Part shown: positions 25,244 through 25,621 of the stretch, piece after piece
Numbering within the stretch: the first letter of the stretch is position 1
How the letters are laid out: each line of letters begins with the position of its first letter
DNA from: Chitinophagaceae bacterium
Lineage (GTDB): Bacteria; Bacteroidota; Bacteroidia; Chitinophagales; Chitinophagaceae
Length of the DNA stretch: 25,621 nt
Direction: 5' to 3'
Assembly (NCBI GenBank): GCA_947468255.1
Contig: CANIMM010000012.1
Location: 1 to 25,621, forward strand
Made by a program: the position numbers and the translations under genes
The notes under the pieces: model-generated
Database searches by the model: none
What the model was told of the DNA's origin: nothing
Seen by the model: the letters and a program-made list of their open reading frames with translations, nothing else

Positions 25244-25621
25244 ATGAATGAATATCTATCTAACAGGAAATCTATCCCATTTTTCCTGTTAACTTTATTG
25301 CTTAACCTGTTTGTTGTAAAAGCCTTTAGCCATTCGGTTTCGGATATTCCTAATACTAGCTTAACGGTACATCAGTGGGTTGAACAACATTTTTCAAAAG
25401 GAAAAATCCCTCCTTTTTCATTTTACTATGGAGGAAAAAAATCAGCCAGCTTTATCAAGCAATGGAAATTTTCCGCTACTGAATTTAAGCGCATCGACCC
25501 ACAAACAGAAGAGGTTATTTACACTTATAAGGATCCCAAAACTGGATTGTCAGTAAAATGTAGGGTTACCTGTTTTAATGATTTTAATGCGGTAGAGTGG
25601 GTGTTGAATTTTATGAATACA
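25244..25621 (+). CDS. N-terminal part of a GH36-like alpha-galactosidase, cut by window edge
   Basis: An open frame of 126 codons from the ATG at 25244 runs off the right edge. Residues about 8-30 form a signal peptide (FFLLTLLLNLFVVKAFS). The mature part holds PPFSFYYGGKKSASFIKQW, DPKTGLSVKCRV and NAVEWVLNFMN, typical of the N-terminal beta-sandwich of Bacteroidota GH36-like alpha-galactosidases, whose barrel would lie beyond the window. No catalytic residue is visible yet. It starts 169 bases after GH31, in the same direction and with related chemistry, so it probably belongs to the same cluster. The family call rests on motif memory only. Confidence 0.6.
   Translation, partial: MNEYLSNRKSIPFFLLTLLLNLFVVKAFSHSVSDIPNTSLTVHQWVEQHFSKGKIPPFSFYYGGKKSASFIKQWKFSATEFKRIDPQTEEVIYTYKDPKTGLSVKCRVTCFNDFNAVEWVLNFMNT

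Noticed and set aside
1..25621. Mobile elements, attachment sites, CRISPR arrays and tRNA genes
   Set aside because: No transposase or integrase motif, no regular repeat-spacer pattern and no cloverleaf-type sequence was found by reading both strands.

Overview
The window looks like chromosomal DNA of a Bacteroidota bacterium, most likely a Chitinophagaceae-type environmental species. The evidence is AT-rich intergenic DNA, almost no Shine-Dalgarno sequences before the starts, TAnnTTTG-like promoter elements, Bacteroidota-style secreted glycosidases, and 'planctomycete-type' cytochrome/DUF1501 gene pairs. No tRNA, rRNA, CRISPR array, insertion sequence or phage gene was seen. This is an accessory carbohydrate-degradation locus with two divergent halves.

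Left half (1-17415, all minus strand, read right to left): a FucP/NagP-type sugar/H+ symporter (16144-17415), then after a 313-base gap a long tightly spaced cluster. The cluster holds an unassigned secreted alpha-galactosidase-like glycosidase (13635-15830), a PSCyt1-DUF1549-DUF1553 haem protein with a CBM6-like insert (10878-13595), a Tat-exported DUF1501 protein (9307-10812), a Tat-exported TIM-barrel sugar isomerase/epimerase (8343-9278), a membrane DUF2231-cytochrome-leucine-rich-repeat protein (6895-8322), a DUF1080 3-keto-glycoside-hydrolase-like protein (6149-6865) and a GH29 alpha-L-fucosidase (4668-6092). After a 316-base gap comes a second haem-protein/DUF1501 pair (1115-4351 and 1-1111, the latter cut by the window edge). 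Its haem protein carries a LamG-like insert instead of the CBM6-like one.

Right half (17647-25621, all plus strand): a CBM9-like protein without a signal peptide, then a GH109-type NAD-dependent alpha-N-acetylgalactosaminidase, an N-acetylhexosamine-1-kinase-like phosphotransferase, a GH110 alpha-1,3-galactosidase, an atypical GH31 glycosidase and the start of a GH36-like alpha-galactosidase.

How the parts may fit together (inference): GH109, GH110, GH31, the GH36-like protein and GH29 would remove terminal alpha-GalNAc, alpha-Gal and alpha-fucose caps from a complex glycan. This is the chemistry needed for blood-group A/B/H-like or similar algal and extracellular-polysaccharide epitopes. 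The symporter would import the sugars and the kinase would make GalNAc-1-phosphate. The DUF1080, isomerase and haem-protein part would belong to a second, redox-type strategy based on 3-keto sugars. No SusC/SusD pair, sulfatase or transcription regulator lies in the window, so uptake of large glycans and regulation must be encoded elsewhere.
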